From contig QPMI01000199.1 in NCBI GenBank assembly GCA_004431415.1, positions 62,001 through 126,000 on the forward strand: a stretch of DNA of 64,000 nucleotides, in the 5' to 3' direction. Positions 18,424 to 30,266 of the stretch are shown here, piece after piece; position 1 is the first letter of the stretch, and each line of letters begins with the position of its first letter. Origin of the DNA: Cyanophora paradoxa (lineage: Eukaryota > Glaucocystophyceae > Cyanophorales > Cyanophoraceae). Made by a program: the position numbers and the translations under genes. Under the pieces are notes generated by a model. The model had not been told where the DNA came from. It made no database searches and saw only the letters and a program-made list of their open reading frames with translations.

Positions 18424-19381
18424 TGAAAAGGTGACTAGAACCTCTTCGGATCAAGGCTCCTGAACTATCCCGGGAATCCCACAATTAAGAACAAAAGACC
18501 AACCTCAGGCTTCCCAAGAGCGGCGAACTGCCCGTCCCAGTTATGGCCGTGCTTCCCAACCAAGCCAGGGAAGTCGGACGCAAAGGGCGGAGTCTTGTTA
18601 TTGACAGCAGATCCCTTGGAGTCTGACATTTTGGGTCTAGAACGCGGGTTTTGATCAGTGCAAAGCTTTACATGAATCAGGGGAAGGGGTCGTAAGAATC
18701 AGGTTCAGGCACCAGATGAACGTGAAGCGTGTCAGGTAGGAAGGCCGACGGCGCCTAGCTTCGCTGCGATGCTGCAGCGATTAGGCGAGCTTCAAGAATG
18801 CGCTTCCTGGCCGAATTACCGAGTTTTAGAGACTCGGATCGCAATCCAGACGGGTACCGCCTCCTTTTACCCGGCGCCGCCATACTACCAACCTTCCGAC
18901 CAATGGTTACCGGCCGTCGGTCAACCGGCGACGCGGTTCCACTCACGTGTCCTGGTACTAGGCTGGTAGTCAGCTAGGTCTGAGTCCGCGGCTATATCAC
19001 GTAGCATGCGCCAGACTGTAGCCGGCCCATGCCCGCTGTCAGTTGCTTAATTACTCGACCCGGAACCGACGCCAGGTCCGAGGGGCCCGAGCCGGCTTGA
19101 ACCACGAGCCGGCTCGAGCCCACTCGGCTCGTAATGATAAATACGTCTAGCCGTCTTGAGCTCGACCGCTTATAGATCCGTGCTCAAGCGCGCCCTACTG
19201 GCATGCCGCTGCAGCCGACCGACCAGACTCCGGTCCGACGCCGCACAGCTGCGACACTCAGGCCGTCCCGCCGGATGTCCGGGGACTACGGGGCCTGACA
19301 TTTACACGAGTGCGGCTAGAATGACTAAATTATAATATTCAGTCGAAAAAGCAAACCGGGTACGGCCATACGGCCTTAACA
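18424..19381 (-). repeat. 3' LTR of the retrotransposon
   Basis: The sequence matches 27966-28924 across its full length. The only difference I noticed is one missing C in a GGGGCCC run near 19086. It starts TGAAAAGGTGAC and ends GCCTTAACA. Being at the 3' end of the leftward coding region, it is the 3' LTR. Short ORFs inside it are present in both copies and look non-coding. Confidence 0.93.
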
Positions 19382-19436
19382 TGCCGGCCTCCACCAAGCG
19401 TCGACCTCGACGCTTAAAAAGCAAACCGGGTACGCC

Positions 19437-22400
19437 TCAAGGCAAAGACAAAAGGTTCTCGATCGGAAAGGGTCGCAACCGCGAGACATGGACCTCGATC
19501 AACTGCCCAGGTCGATGAAAAATTCGGGGATCATCCGGCACCGACCGGACTTTAACCCGAGACCCGCTCACTACCTCCTCGACAATATATGGTCCGGAAT
19601 ACCCAGAAGCGGCAGCCTGTCCAGGCTTTTTGGTTCTCTCCGGTGGCAGATATAAATCAACTGGATCGCCGACTTTGAAATTCCTTCGGCGCCCCTTGTC
19701 GATCCAACCGTGCTTAATTCTCAAGCTCTGTTTGAACAGATTCAGAAAGGCCATCCGCCAATCAGCAATTTGCTGATTTTTGTGGATTTTTAACCAAGCC
19801 GTGAGTACTTCATTAGAAGCGGGTAACTGGACTATCGACCTGTACATTGCCGACGTTGGCTGATCACTGCCAGTCGACCGCTGTTCAATATTAATTTCCG
19901 GTCCGTGTGCAGCGCTACTAGTAGTACCACTAGCAGCTGAAGAGTGCGCGGGCACCGCACTGCGCATGCCAACCCCGGGCCGCCAACGCCAAGGCTAGCG
20001 TTGTTATCAGTCCTAATACCAGCTTCAGCTTCAGCTGCAGCTGTGGCATTGCCGCTCGAGCTGGTCGAGTCCGCTATATGCATATGCCGCTCAGCTAACT
20101 GTGCATGTCTATGCATTTGACGCGTATACGTATGCATATCGCCTTCGATATCGGTGCCCATATCGGCCTCAGCGTGTTCAACGCCGCCCGCTGCAGTTGC
20201 CTGCGCGCCTCGCAGCTTAGGGGGTCGACGTGAAGACGGCTTCAGAAGCGCGGGGCCAGGGTTCGTGAAAGTGAGTTGCTTAGCTATACCAGCAATATAT
20301 ATCATAGCCGCCGCTGCTGCAGTTGCGTCCGAACGCCAGCGGCATCGCATATGTGTACGCATACGTCCCGCGCTGCTGTGCTTGTTGGCTGCTAAGCGCC
20401 AGCCATTCGTACAGGCGGAATCGCGGATCCAGACCGCATCTTCGTCCACTGCGTCGGCCGCTACCGTAGTCTTTGCGGGTCCAAACGCTGCTGTCTGCAC
20501 CTCGACTGCCGTGAGCCGCGGCGCGCCCTCTGCGAGCGTAGGCAGTGACGCATAGTGCAGATCGATCGGAAGATAGGGATCGTATCCGCGCATGAGCCGG
20601 AACGGCGTGAATCCCGTAGCTTGAGAAACCGTCGTGCGCATAGCTAGCAGTGCCTCACCGACCACACGTGTCCAGTGCGTTTTATGATCACTAGCTAAGC
20701 TGCGGATTTTGGCTTCTAGCGTCTGATGTCCGCGTTCCAGCACACCTTTCGCTTGCGGCGTATATGCTGGCATGATCCCAATTTAATTCCCATCAAGGTG
20801 AGAAACTCGCGCACTTCTTTCGACGTGAAAGCTGACCCTTGATCGCATTCAAGTTCGATCATCAAGCCGTGCTCGTAGATTACCGCCAAGATTGCTTGAA
20901 TAATGGTCTGCGCATTTACGCTTTCATGCGCCGACGCACACATCCATTTACTGAACGTGTCTTCAAAGGTGATCAATGCCTTTCCACCCTTGCCAGCGAA
21001 ATTGACTTCGTCCATCTGCCAGCGCTGCATAGGCCGAGACGAATATCGCGGCGTAGGCTCTTTGCTAGTCGGCCTATCAAATTTCTGGGTGCGGCAGTGC
21101 TCGCACAGAGATACATATTTGCGAACCGAGTCCCGCATCCGGGGCCAATAAAAACTTCGCTGAAGTCGATTATTCGTCGCATGATAACCGCCGTGTCCCG
21201 ATCCGAAGCCGCTATGCGCTTCCTTAATAATTTCCTTCCGCAGGGAAACTGGGATCACGATGCGCTCACGTGTCTCCCCGTGAGGATACGACAGATGAAG
21301 CAGCAGACCGCCAAGACCTAACGTATAATCCTGTGACTGTACAGCTAACGCCTCGCGTTCCTTGACTGTAAGCTTTTGTGCTGCTGCACCGCCTTCCATA
21401 TAAACAATTAATGCCCGCAAGGTCGGATCGTCGCGCTGTGCGTCACGCACACGAGGATCCGCTGTGGCCGCCGACTGCTGGGTCGTCGCCACGGCAGGTA
21501 ACTCCCCCCGCTGCTGCACTCGACGTTTGCGCTGACGTCGACTCCTGCACAGCGGACAGATATCGACTGCTGCGCGTACGATGCGAACCATCCAGCCCGG
21601 AATCGCTGCGCCTGCTATATTTGAGGCATCTTTTACTTTCTGCAGCGTTTTCCGGAATCCGAGGCAAGGTCCCCGCCGGTCTCGCCTGTCTTGCCCTGAC
21701 ATAATATGCAGACTGAGCACTGCCGCCTGACTCAAAGGAACTCTATCGATGTGCTGCTTCCAGCTGCGAGTACCCATGAGCTGCTCTGCTCTGGGGTTGT
21801 CCGCTGGTGCTAATGTGAAATGCACAATTCGTGGCGGCTGCACCGCTGGCTTATTCTTGAGCCGATGCGCTACCTCTCTTCTTTTTAGAAATTCCGTGAT
21901 TGCCAATCGATCGCCCTGACTAGCAAGTGTCGCTGTCAGGTTCAGCTTTGCCAGCTCGAATAGGGACGGGGGCCCGCTGCCCGCTTGAGCCGGTGTGAGC
22001 AGGTCCGTGAGCGACGCGGCGAGTGTAGCCGGGCTCTCTGTGCCCACGTTATCCTCGACCTCATTTCCCTCATTATTCGACGCAGAGACTGCATTTACGC
22101 CTAGGCTGGGGCTTGCGTCACTGTCCGTCTGCGTTGACACCTCCGAGGTAGTCACATCCCTCCGGGGTCTCACTTTACCATAATAGTCATATAAACGCGA
22201 GATCACGTCCGCATCGCTGTTGATTTTACCCTTCACGTGCTCGATCGTGAATGGCATAAATCTCTGCAATTTTACTGCCCATTTTGTAGCGCGATTTGCT
22301 GCCATCCCGCTTAAGGGATAATTTGGCTTGAAAATTGCCAGCAGCGCCTCATGGTCCGTACGCAGGGTGAAAGGTCCCAGTTCCAAGTACGGTCGGAACT

Positions 22401-24646
22401 GTTCCGTAATTGCCCAGACTGCTGCCGCACCCTCGAGGTCCGTCGGCCAGTAATTGCGTTCTGAATCAGTAGTCGTCCTGCTGGCGCATCCCACAATATA
22501 TTCCCGACCATGATCATCTTTTTGTTTGAGAATTGCGCTGAAGCCATCGATGCAGGCGTCGGTCTGTACAATGAAGGGTCGACCGAAGTCCGGATATTGC
22601 AGCACTGGTGCAGAGGTCAATCTTTTCTTTAGCTTTTCGAAAGCTTCTTGCTGCGCCTCTTTCCACATCCACGGTATCCGTGCCCGTAATAAGGACGTGA
22701 GAGGGCTGCTAGAACAGAAAATCCTTCAATAAATTTCCTGTAATAAGACGCGAAACCCAGAAATCCTCGCAGCTGACGGACTGTCTTAGGCTGCGGCCAG
22801 TCATGAAGAATCTGGACTTTCTTGGGTCCACACGTACCCCTGATGCATCGACCACATGGCCCAGTAGTTCGACTTCCGCCTTCGCGAACTTGCATTTTGT
22901 GGGCTTCAGACGTACGTTCGCCTCATCCAGTCGAGATAGCACCCTGTCTAGGTCTCTAGCATGCGTTTCAATCGACCGGCTGTAAACGACCAGGTCATCG
23001 AGGTAACACAGCGCGTGCGTCCATGCCAAGCCGGAAAGGATAATATTCATGGCGTTTTGGAAGCTCCGCGGCGCTCCCGAGAGGCCGAACGGTAATTGCG
23101 TGAATTCAAACTGTCCTTCACTCGTCCTGAAGGCTGTTTTCTCTTTGCTCTCCTCAGATAAGGGCAACTGCCAATACCCTGAGACCATATCGAGCGTAGA
23201 GAATATTACTGCGCCTTGTAGATTATTGAATATATCGTCGATGCGAGGAAGCGGGTAAGCATCCTGTTTTGTGATCGTATTCAACTGACGGTAATCTACG
23301 CAGAACCGCCAAGTACCATCCTTCTTTTTCGCCAGTACTACTGGAAATGCCCACGGTGATTTTGAAGGTACGATCACTCCAGCGTCTAACTGTTCCTGAA
23401 TAATTTTTCGAATTTCGGCCCTCCGAATAGGGTCCATTTGTCGCAGGGGAACACGAATTGGCCTGTGATCACCAGTGTCGATTACGTGCGCAAATTCTGC
23501 AGGCATCGTTTTGCCTGGCTCTACCTTATAGCTTAAGGTAAACATATGTCGTTTTGTATAAAGCACGTCGTACACTGCGTCGCGTATGCGACGGGGTAGC
23601 TCGTCGAAGCCGACGTCTAGTCTGGTTTTTAGCTCTTGCCAATCCTTGTCAGCTGCTTTAGCCTGACACTCTTTGCACTGTGCTTGCCCACACCAACAGG
23701 TGGTTGGCTCAAGCTGGCCGCGTGCTGCCTCGGCTACTGCTGCGACTGCTGTGCGTATCGCTGGTTCCTTACTGTTCACTGCGCCGTTTTCAAAAATGGT
23801 GCTAATATTTAATTGCGATGCTTCCGTCCAGTAGCCGACCGCCGTGCCTTTGCACAGGACGACGCCCTTGACACCGGGGTTCAGCACTCTCACTGTACAT
23901 GTGCCGCCGTCCCACTTAGTCACAGTGTCTGCAGGCATGAGGTCGTGCTGCACTGCAAATGCTCCGGACCGTTCCATCAAACCACAGGTCCCGTCCTTCG
24001 GCTGAGTGAGGGCGTCTCGCAGCACCAGTTGAATATTTTTCTCAGATGCCGGAGGGATACGCACGTCCTCGGGCAGAGTCATCGCTGGCGCCTTCTCGTC
24101 ATTCATCATTTTCACTTGTTCGTCCATTTTATCCTTATGGATAAGCAGCCCGTCCGCTAGGTCTATTAACCAGCGATTTGCTTTGACGAAGTCTGCGCCT
24201 AGAATGACGTTTGTTGGCAGCCGCTTCCACACGAAGAAAGGCTGCCGAGCATGCACCATGCTCCCTAGGGTGATATCAAGATAGATCAGCCCTACGCACT
24301 TAACCGGAGAGCCGTCCGCTGTTGCAAACGAGCATGTGAACGAGCGGTCGATATGCTGCTCCAAGCCAAAGTGTTTAATCACCGCCTCTGCGACGATTGA
24401 ATAAGCTGCACCGCTATCTATTAATGCATCGATAGCGCTGTTGCTATTGACTTTGATTTTTACATAGGCGTGGACGCCTCTCCGTCGCGTCGAGGTGGGT
24501 GCGAGCACCTCGGCCTCCGTTAATAATTCCGCAACTAGTGCGTCTACCTCATTCTGATCTGTGGGATTGTGTACAGATCTGCAAAATTGATGCTCATCTC
24601 CGCCGTGCTTGCTGCGGGCGCTGGAGCTGAGGTTTCCTTTACACAC
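19437..24646 (-). pseudogene. pol: Retrotransposon pol: protease, RT, RNase H, integrase
   Basis: Read leftward: an aspartic protease (ALIDSGAAYSIV, near 24410), reverse transcriptase (VDYRQLN, LPFGL, YLDDLVVYS), RNase H (VQTDACIDGFSA, LRTDHEALLAIF), an integrase zinc finger (HxnH then CEHCRTQK), and the DDE core (QMDEVNF, ECDQGSAF, KGVLERGHQ). It ends in a GPY/F-like tail at about 19450-19660 (VGDPVDLYLP, GPYIVEEVV). The frame breaks at about 22815, 22690, 20775 and 19960, each explicable by one lost or gained base. Catalytic residues are present, so the parent element was probably functional. Confidence 0.9.
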
Positions 24647-25409
24647 AGCCGCTTGCCAGCGCGCTGTAAGTCTCGCTCAACCAACTTGCGATTAGTTGGG
24701 ATAAAGAGCTTTCTTTCGACTCGTTTAGGTGCGACCGGACTAAGTCCGCCTTCGCTTGCGGCCTTTTGTTGGTCCGCTCCACGAGGGGTTGGCTCACCAT
24801 GATCAGGTACCGTCGCCGAGTCAGGAGACTGTGCAGCGCCGAGGCTGCTCGTCCCTCTTTCATCCCCATATCAGAAGTACGTCCAGACCGCACGGCTAAC
24901 TCAATACTCCCCACCTGAGCGTCCCCAGGCGAGGCGAGCCGAGCATGTGACGATCCAGCCGTCCTCTCTTGAGAGCTTTGCCCCTGGGCGCCCTTCGAGC
25001 GATGCTCTTTGAGGTACGCCGCCTTGGCCTTCGACCTTGCTGGTCTGGGCCGGGGTCGAGCTCCCGCATCCTGCACTGGCGCTGAGCCGGGGCCAGTCTT
25101 GCGCAGGCATAGGTGCCTTCGGTCACGCCGACGCTGTCCTGGGGCCCCAGGATGCCTTCGGTCATGCCGACGCTGCCCGCATCCTCCAAGTCGAGCGCGC
25201 GTTCTTCAGCTTGCAACGGGTATTCATCGTCCGTTTCGTATTTACGTTTATTTTGCTGCTCCGTTTCACACTTGGAAGGCGTCGAGCGCGCGTTCTCGAC
25301 TGTGAGCACTGCATACGGGTTCCTGTCCACGAAATCACGCGTATTTACAGGTGACTGTACAACCGAGCGACTCGGCTGAGCTCGCTCGCCACTGACTTTA
25401 CTTGCAGGT
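24647..25409 (-). other. Gag-pol linker of the retrotransposon
   Basis: Leftward ORFs in two frames cover this GC-rich stretch without a recognisable domain. The translation is basic and low-complexity, and one segment (near 25100-25170) contains a twofold repeat with SVGMTEG and SVGVTEG. It lies between the gag zinc knuckles and the protease and is probably a spacer of the polyprotein. Confidence 0.5.
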
Positions 25410-26851
25410 TTACGCCGAGGGCCTCCCGCCCTGGCTACGAAAGTTCAACTCTTGCAGCTGCTGCTGGAGAGCCGCGATCGCTGCGGTCTGCCTCTCCTTC
25501 TGCTGCTCTTCATCCTGCTTCTTCTTAAAGAAGCACTTGTCCGCAGTGTGATTGAACCGTCCACAGAAGTCACACTGGACGTTCGAGGCTGCGCCTTGCG
25601 ACTGGAAGGGGCGGCCCTGATAGCCTCCCTTTCCCTTGAACGGTTTCTTGCCCCGCCTTGCGAGAAATTCTCGTCCTGGCGCTGACGCTTGAACCCAGAG
25701 CCGAAGCTCTGCTGCTGCTGGGGCGGCTGCTGGCGCGGACCACGCGCAGCGGCAGTTCCCTCTTCCATCTTGCGGGTACGGCATTCAGCTATAATGTGCC
25801 CGCTCTTCCCACAATAATTGCAGATGATCCGGCCGTCAGCATCAAAGCCGGCGTTCGGTGGCGTTTGCGCTCCGGCCTCTGCTGCCGCTGATCGGACCGC
25901 GGGCGCTGATACCCCTGGCCTTGCTGCGGGTACCCCTGCTGCTGCCGCTGGTATCCTGCGGCACGGGCTCACTGTACCCTCCCGCAGTTTCAGGGCGCTG
26001 GCCAACGTGATCGCGGACTTCCACGATGTTGGCTCGCAGCGTCGCCAGCTCTCGAGTGAGTCCCACGTCGCGCTCGCGCAAGGCCTCGCTAATGACCTCC
26101 TTTAGAGCGGCGGGCGATGCGGCTGGAGGTGGCGGCGGGGCCATCCCCATGGGCTCTTGGACAGCGGCCACCTTTGCCGCCGCGGCCTGGATAGCGTAGG
26201 CGGCGTCGTCAGTGACGTACTCGACGAATAGCTTTCCCAGGTAGTCACGTTGCTATTTGCCGCCGTGAGCTTCCTGTAGGCTTTGTGCGCCAGCTTATGT
26301 AGTCGCTTATTTTCGCTCAAGGCCATTGCCATCGCGTTAATTAATGTCGAGTCGGTCCAGACGTTTTCCATATTCAGTAGGCGCCGATAGGAAACGCAGT
26401 CCTTTACGTACATGCCGGCCTCCAGCGAACCTGGTCGATCGATCTCGCAGAGAGACGAGGCGGCCTCTTGTATGTGCTGCCTTAGTACAGCCTCCGGGTT
26501 CTGAGCCTCCGTGTACTTGTTTATAATATATGTGCGCAAAGCCTCGTAGTCATTTCGATCGAGTGCGGCCTCCCGCTCGATGCAGCGCACTAGACTCGTG
26601 GCCGTGAGCTGATTCGACCGCCGTAGGCACTTCATAAGTGCGTTCGCGCGCGCCTTCGAAACCTCCGCGGGCGTGTCGCCCTCGATACTAGCGCTAAAGA
26701 GATCATACTCTTCAAGGAAGCGAAGTATCTTATTGCCTCGCAGTTCAGGCAGTGGAAGATCCTTTCTATCCGAGTCCACCTTAAACTGCTTGATAGCCTT
26801 AGCTACGGCTTCCGTCGCCGCTACTGCTGCGTTGGCAGCCTGCACAGCCAT
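25410..26851 (-). pseudogene. gag: Retrotransposon gag with two CCHC zinc knuckles
   Basis: The first ATG of the frame is at 26851. The N-terminal 220 codons are an alpha-helical, capsid-like region with no catalytic motif. A proline-rich stretch follows, then CNYCGKSGHIIAEC and CDFCGRFNHTADKC, both CX2CX4HX4C knuckles, then a glutamine-rich tail. These pieces lie in different frames (breaks near 26225, 26000 and 25770). The product would coat the retrotransposon RNA. Confidence 0.82.
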
Positions 26852-27137
26852 TGCTTCTTCGTTTGATTGCAAAATTATGCTACGAAGCAGCAGGCAGGGA
26901 GGGTTTTATTAAAGGGGAGGAAAAGGAGAATCGAAGTCACTGCGCGCGTTCCAAAAAGGAATACGTAAGGAACTGTTCACAGAGTTCGATAAATAAAGCC
27001 CGGGCGCACTGCTTCCGAGGCCGAAAACGACGATCAGAGGCACTGAGGACCGATACCGAAAAGTTGATCGTCAGTAAACGCACTGTCAACAGGCGGCGAG
27101 GCGTATACGCACTTCCGAATCCGCGCTTGTCGACCGT
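26852..27137. other. Retrotransposon leader, no gene seen
   Basis: GC-rich sequence between gag and the gene-like segment to its right. No domain, repeat or splice pattern was recognised. Confidence 0.4.
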
Positions 27138-27843
27138 TTACTCACGCTTGACGCCGGAGGCGGAGCCGGACGGCGAGGACGGCGAGTAGCCGGCGTCTAC
27201 GATCCAGTGACCGTCGGCACAGCGCACAAGGAAACCTTTATCAGGGTGCGGGGTGCACGTGCCGGTCGAACCAGCTTCGCTGGGGGTGTCCGAACCGAAG
27301 AGCGTGCGCTCGAGCGGCACCACGGCCTTGACGAAGCCGGCGCCTCCCTTGAGCGGCGTGCCCACAGCTCCGGCACCAATCGCGGTCGTCGGCGCAGCGA
27401 ACACCTGCGGCTGCAGCAGATGCTGGCCGAACGACGGAACGAGGTAGGCGAGCGTCGGGTCCTGGTAGAGGATCTAATGTGACGAATCAGTGAGCGTCGG
27501 TTGCGTTGACGACACGGCTTTTAGGCGCGCACAATCTGCTGCAACGTGGGCGGCGAGCTCACCGGCAGCGGCGCTCCCGAAGCCACAGTCTGGCCGGGAC
27601 CGAAACCGCCGTACGTCGGGGCGACGTGAGCAGGGGCGGGCGCCGGGGCGGCCTTCGTCGGAAGCTCCGTGACAGACGAGTAGAACTGGGAGGTCTTCGT
27701 GGACTTGCGAGTGGACTCCTCTTGCTTGGGGCGGTACTCCTTGGAAACCGGGGACCGCTCAAAGGTAGTCACCGTCTTCGTCTCCTCAATGTGCTCGTGG
27801 AGACGCGACGCCGGGAGCGCGGCGGCCTGACCGGCAAGAATCT
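27138..27843 (-). pseudogene. Possible captured host gene fragment with one intron
   Basis: On the minus strand an open frame runs from about 27843 to 27533, and a second runs from 27473 to a TAA at 27138-27140. Joining them at a GT (27532/27531) and an AG (27475/27474) keeps phase 0 and removes a 59-nt segment holding an in-frame stop. The translation has a polar, charged first part (VTTFERSPVSKEYRPKQ) and an Ala/Pro/Gly-rich second part with VPSFGQHLLQPQ and FLVRCADGHWIVDAGYS. I do not recognise the family. It lies between the 5' LTR and gag on the same strand as the retrotransposon. It may be a transduced host gene or an extra element ORF. Confidence 0.4.
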
Positions 27844-27965
27844 GTCCGGTGGGTCGGGTGTTTCAGTGACGAGCCTTGATAAAATTACGAATCCGTTAAC
27901 GTGGCTGTTGTCGTAGGAGCGTGGGTTCGACGGCCGTTAACGCAGCCGTTAGAGCAGCGCCTCCG

Positions 27966-28924
27966 TGAAAAGGTGACTAGAACCTCTTCGGATCAAGGCT
28001 CCTGAACTATCCCGGGAATCCCACAATTAAGAACAAAAGACCAACCTCAGGCTTCCCAAGAGCGGCGAACTGCCCGTCCCAGTTATGGCCGTGCTTCCCA
28101 ACCAAGCCAGGGAAGTCGGACGCAAAGGGCGGAGTCTTGTTATTGACAGCAGATCCCTTGGAGTCTGACATTTTGGGTCTAGAACGCGGGTTTTGATCAG
28201 TGCAAAGCTTTACATGAATCAGGGGAAGGGGTCGTAAGAATCAGGTTCAGGCACCAGATGAACGTGAAGCGTGTCAGGTAGGAAGGCCGACGGCGCCTAG
28301 CTTCGCTGCGATGCTGCAGCGATTAGGCGAGCTTCAAGAATGCGCTTCCTGGCCGAATTACCGAGTTTTAGAGACTCGGATCGCAATCCAGACGGGTACC
28401 GCCTCCTTTTACCCGGCGCCGCCATACTACCAACCTTCCGACCAATGGTTACCGGCCGTCGGTCAACCGGCGACGCGGTTCCACTCACGTGTCCTGGTAC
28501 TAGGCTGGTAGTCAGCTAGGTCTGAGTCCGCGGCTATATCACGTAGCATGCGCCAGACTGTAGCCGGCCCATGCCCGCTGTCAGTTGCTTAATTACTCGA
28601 CCCGGAACCGACGCCAGGTCCGAGGGGCCCCGAGCCGGCTTGAACCACGAGCCGGCTCGAGCCCACTCGGCTCGTAATGATAAATACGTCTAGCCGTCTT
28701 GAGCTCGACCGCTTATAGATCCGTGCTCAAGCGCGCCCTACTGGCATGCCGCTGCAGCCGACCGACCAGACTCCGGTCCGACGCCGCACAGCTGCGACAC
28801 TCAGGCCGTCCCGCCGGATGTCCGGGGACTACGGGGCCTGACATTTACACGAGTGCGGCTAGAATGACTAAATTATAATATTCAGTCGAAAAAGCAAACC
28901 GGGTACGGCCATACGGCCTTAACA
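27966..28924 (-). repeat. 5' LTR of the retrotransposon
   Basis: A 959-bp partner of 18424-19381. Upstream of the leftward coding region, it would carry the promoter, and TATAATATT occurs near 28875. It is followed by the AAGT target duplication at 28925. Confidence 0.93.
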
Positions 28925-28975
28925 AAGTTGACTCACTTTTCATAAACATTTTGAACTCTTAGTTTCCTTGAATTT

Positions 28976-29026
28976 CTTAAGATGACTCAACTTAGTCAAC
29001 TTAGTCAACTTAGTCAACTTTGTTAC
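28976..29026. repeat. Tandem AGTCAACTT repeats
   Basis: Three to four 9-bp units (CAACTTAGT) lie head to tail. The same word forms the arms of both element B palindromes, so this looks like an iteron-type array at the element end. Confidence 0.75.
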
Positions 29027-29172
29027 CATTATCAATCAGGGTGGACTCACTTTTAGATCAACTTTGAAATTTCAAGCAAAATCAACTTGGATTTCAAAAG
29101 TGGATCTTCTAAGTGGACTCAAAATGTTCACTTTGTGATACATGTTAGCTCAAATGCTTACTGTTTATGGTC

Positions 29173-29286
29173 AGGGTTGACTAAGTGGGGGGAGTTGACA
29201 CATTTTTTGAAATCCTTTTTAGAAAACTTTAGGCCCCAAATATTTCCTGTGAAATTTGAGTCAACTCAACCCACTTAGTCAACCCT
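29173..29286. repeat. Element B palindrome, copy 1
   Basis: Arms of about 36 bp (29173-29208 and 29251-29286) are inverted copies with few mismatches, beginning AGGGTTGACTAAGTGGG. GAGTCAACCTTGAGTCCACTTT follows at about 29340. That downstream word also follows copy 2 near 36075, so the repeated unit is about 190 bp and is in the same orientation. Confidence 0.85.
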
Positions 29287-29973
29287 TGCATTGAATTCGT
29301 AACAAAATCCATATACTTTTACTACTTTTACGATTAATATGAGTCAACCTTGAGTCCACTTTAATATAAATATTATATAATAGGGGGAATCTAGGGGAGA
29401 TGCTTACTAAATGCAGTGTTAGATTGATGGATTCATATATGTAATCACGTTAATCGAAGCTATATAATACAGTGGATTATTCGATATCATAAGTGGATCG
29501 AATTGATAAGTATATGGTTAAAAATCGCGATTTTTGAGTTATAATCGAATTTAATCGAATTATTTTGAATTTCAAAACTCGCTTTAATCGTAATAGCGAT
29601 GTATACACATCGAGATTCGTATATGTGATTGCAAGTTATTGTTATGTATGATCTATTTGATAATATTTCACCATCAGTGCATCGATTTGATAACGTCCTG
29701 GTGATCTATATTAAAAACTCACGTTTAATGCATTTTAATCGAATTTAAAATTAAAATTCAAAATCGGTTTCATCGCGATTTCGAGTCAGGGTTATCGAAA
29801 TGTCGATATTATGAAATGCTCGATTTTATGACGTTTTAAGCGCATCGATTTGAGCATGTGGTGCTGAGATATCGCAGCAAACGTGAATATTGATTTTCCA
29901 GACGGGTACAGCATTAATCTAGAAAAAACCGCGTTTTTTTTTTACTTTTCAAGTTTCACCGCGAACGAAGTAA

Positions 29974-30041
29974 AGGTTCCCGAGCGGATTTGAACTGCGA
30001 CTCAGATATCCAAGCGTCTTAACCGCTGAGCCAAAAACAGT
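29974..30041 (-). tRNA. tRNA-like sequence or SINE head
   Basis: On the minus strand TGGCTCAGCGG (30033-30023) matches the Pol III A box and AGTTCAAATCC (29996-29986) matches the B box, at tRNA-like spacing. The acceptor, D and T stems pair poorly and no clean anticodon arm forms. It is probably a decayed tRNA gene or a tRNA-derived repeat rather than a working tRNA. Confidence 0.35.
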
Positions 30042-30266
30042 TCTTAGTCAAGTCGATTCCTGGGCTAGTGTTTCACCAAGTCCACTATGGCAAGTGACTT
30101 TTGCATCTTCAAACTGTTATATCTCATCACCAGATCATCAAAACGCAACGTTCTGCATAGCGCTGTGAAGCGCTTGATATGCTCTACAAGACTATGTGTA
30201 TATCATATGCATATATGTATATCTGTCATACATATATTTGGAAAAAACGAGTTTTCGCCTAGCAAA

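Larger units (their letters stand above)
18424..28924 (-). mobile_element. Ty3/gypsy-type LTR retrotransposon
   Basis: Two LTRs of 958 and 959 bp start with TG, end with CA, and differ by one visible indel. They bracket a leftward gag-protease-RT-RNaseH-integrase region. This order (integrase last) identifies Ty3/gypsy. AAGT at 18420-18423 and again at 28925-28928 is the target-site duplication. Near-identical LTRs mean a recent insertion. The coding region nevertheless has at least six single-base frame breaks, so it is either a fresh copy of a dead element or affected by indel errors. I found no convincing primer-binding site beside the 5' LTR. Confidence 0.93.
28925..30266. other. Non-coding left flank of element B
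   Basis: No gene is supported. The segment begins with the target duplication and tandem ACTTAGTCA units (28986-29018), then the first element B palindrome (29173-29286). After that it is AT-rich and full of TCGATTTT/AATCGAAT words, followed by a tRNA-like sequence near 30000. The integrase 3' end follows at 30267. Confidence 0.6.

Noticed and set aside
22709-24646. Diversity-generating retroelement coupling the reverse transcriptase to fibre variation
   Set aside because: The RT belongs to a complete LTR retrotransposon with protease, RNase H and integrase. No template/variable repeat pair was seen in the fibre genes.
20154-27916. Many plus-strand ORFs across the retrotransposon
   Set aside because: They are antisense shadows of gag and pol in CpG-rich sequence, with low-complexity translations and no domains.
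18755-28511. ORFs of 60-66 codons inside both LTRs
   Set aside because: They are identical because the LTRs are identical. They have no domain, and antisense ORFs overlap them, so they look like chance ORFs in GC-rich DNA.
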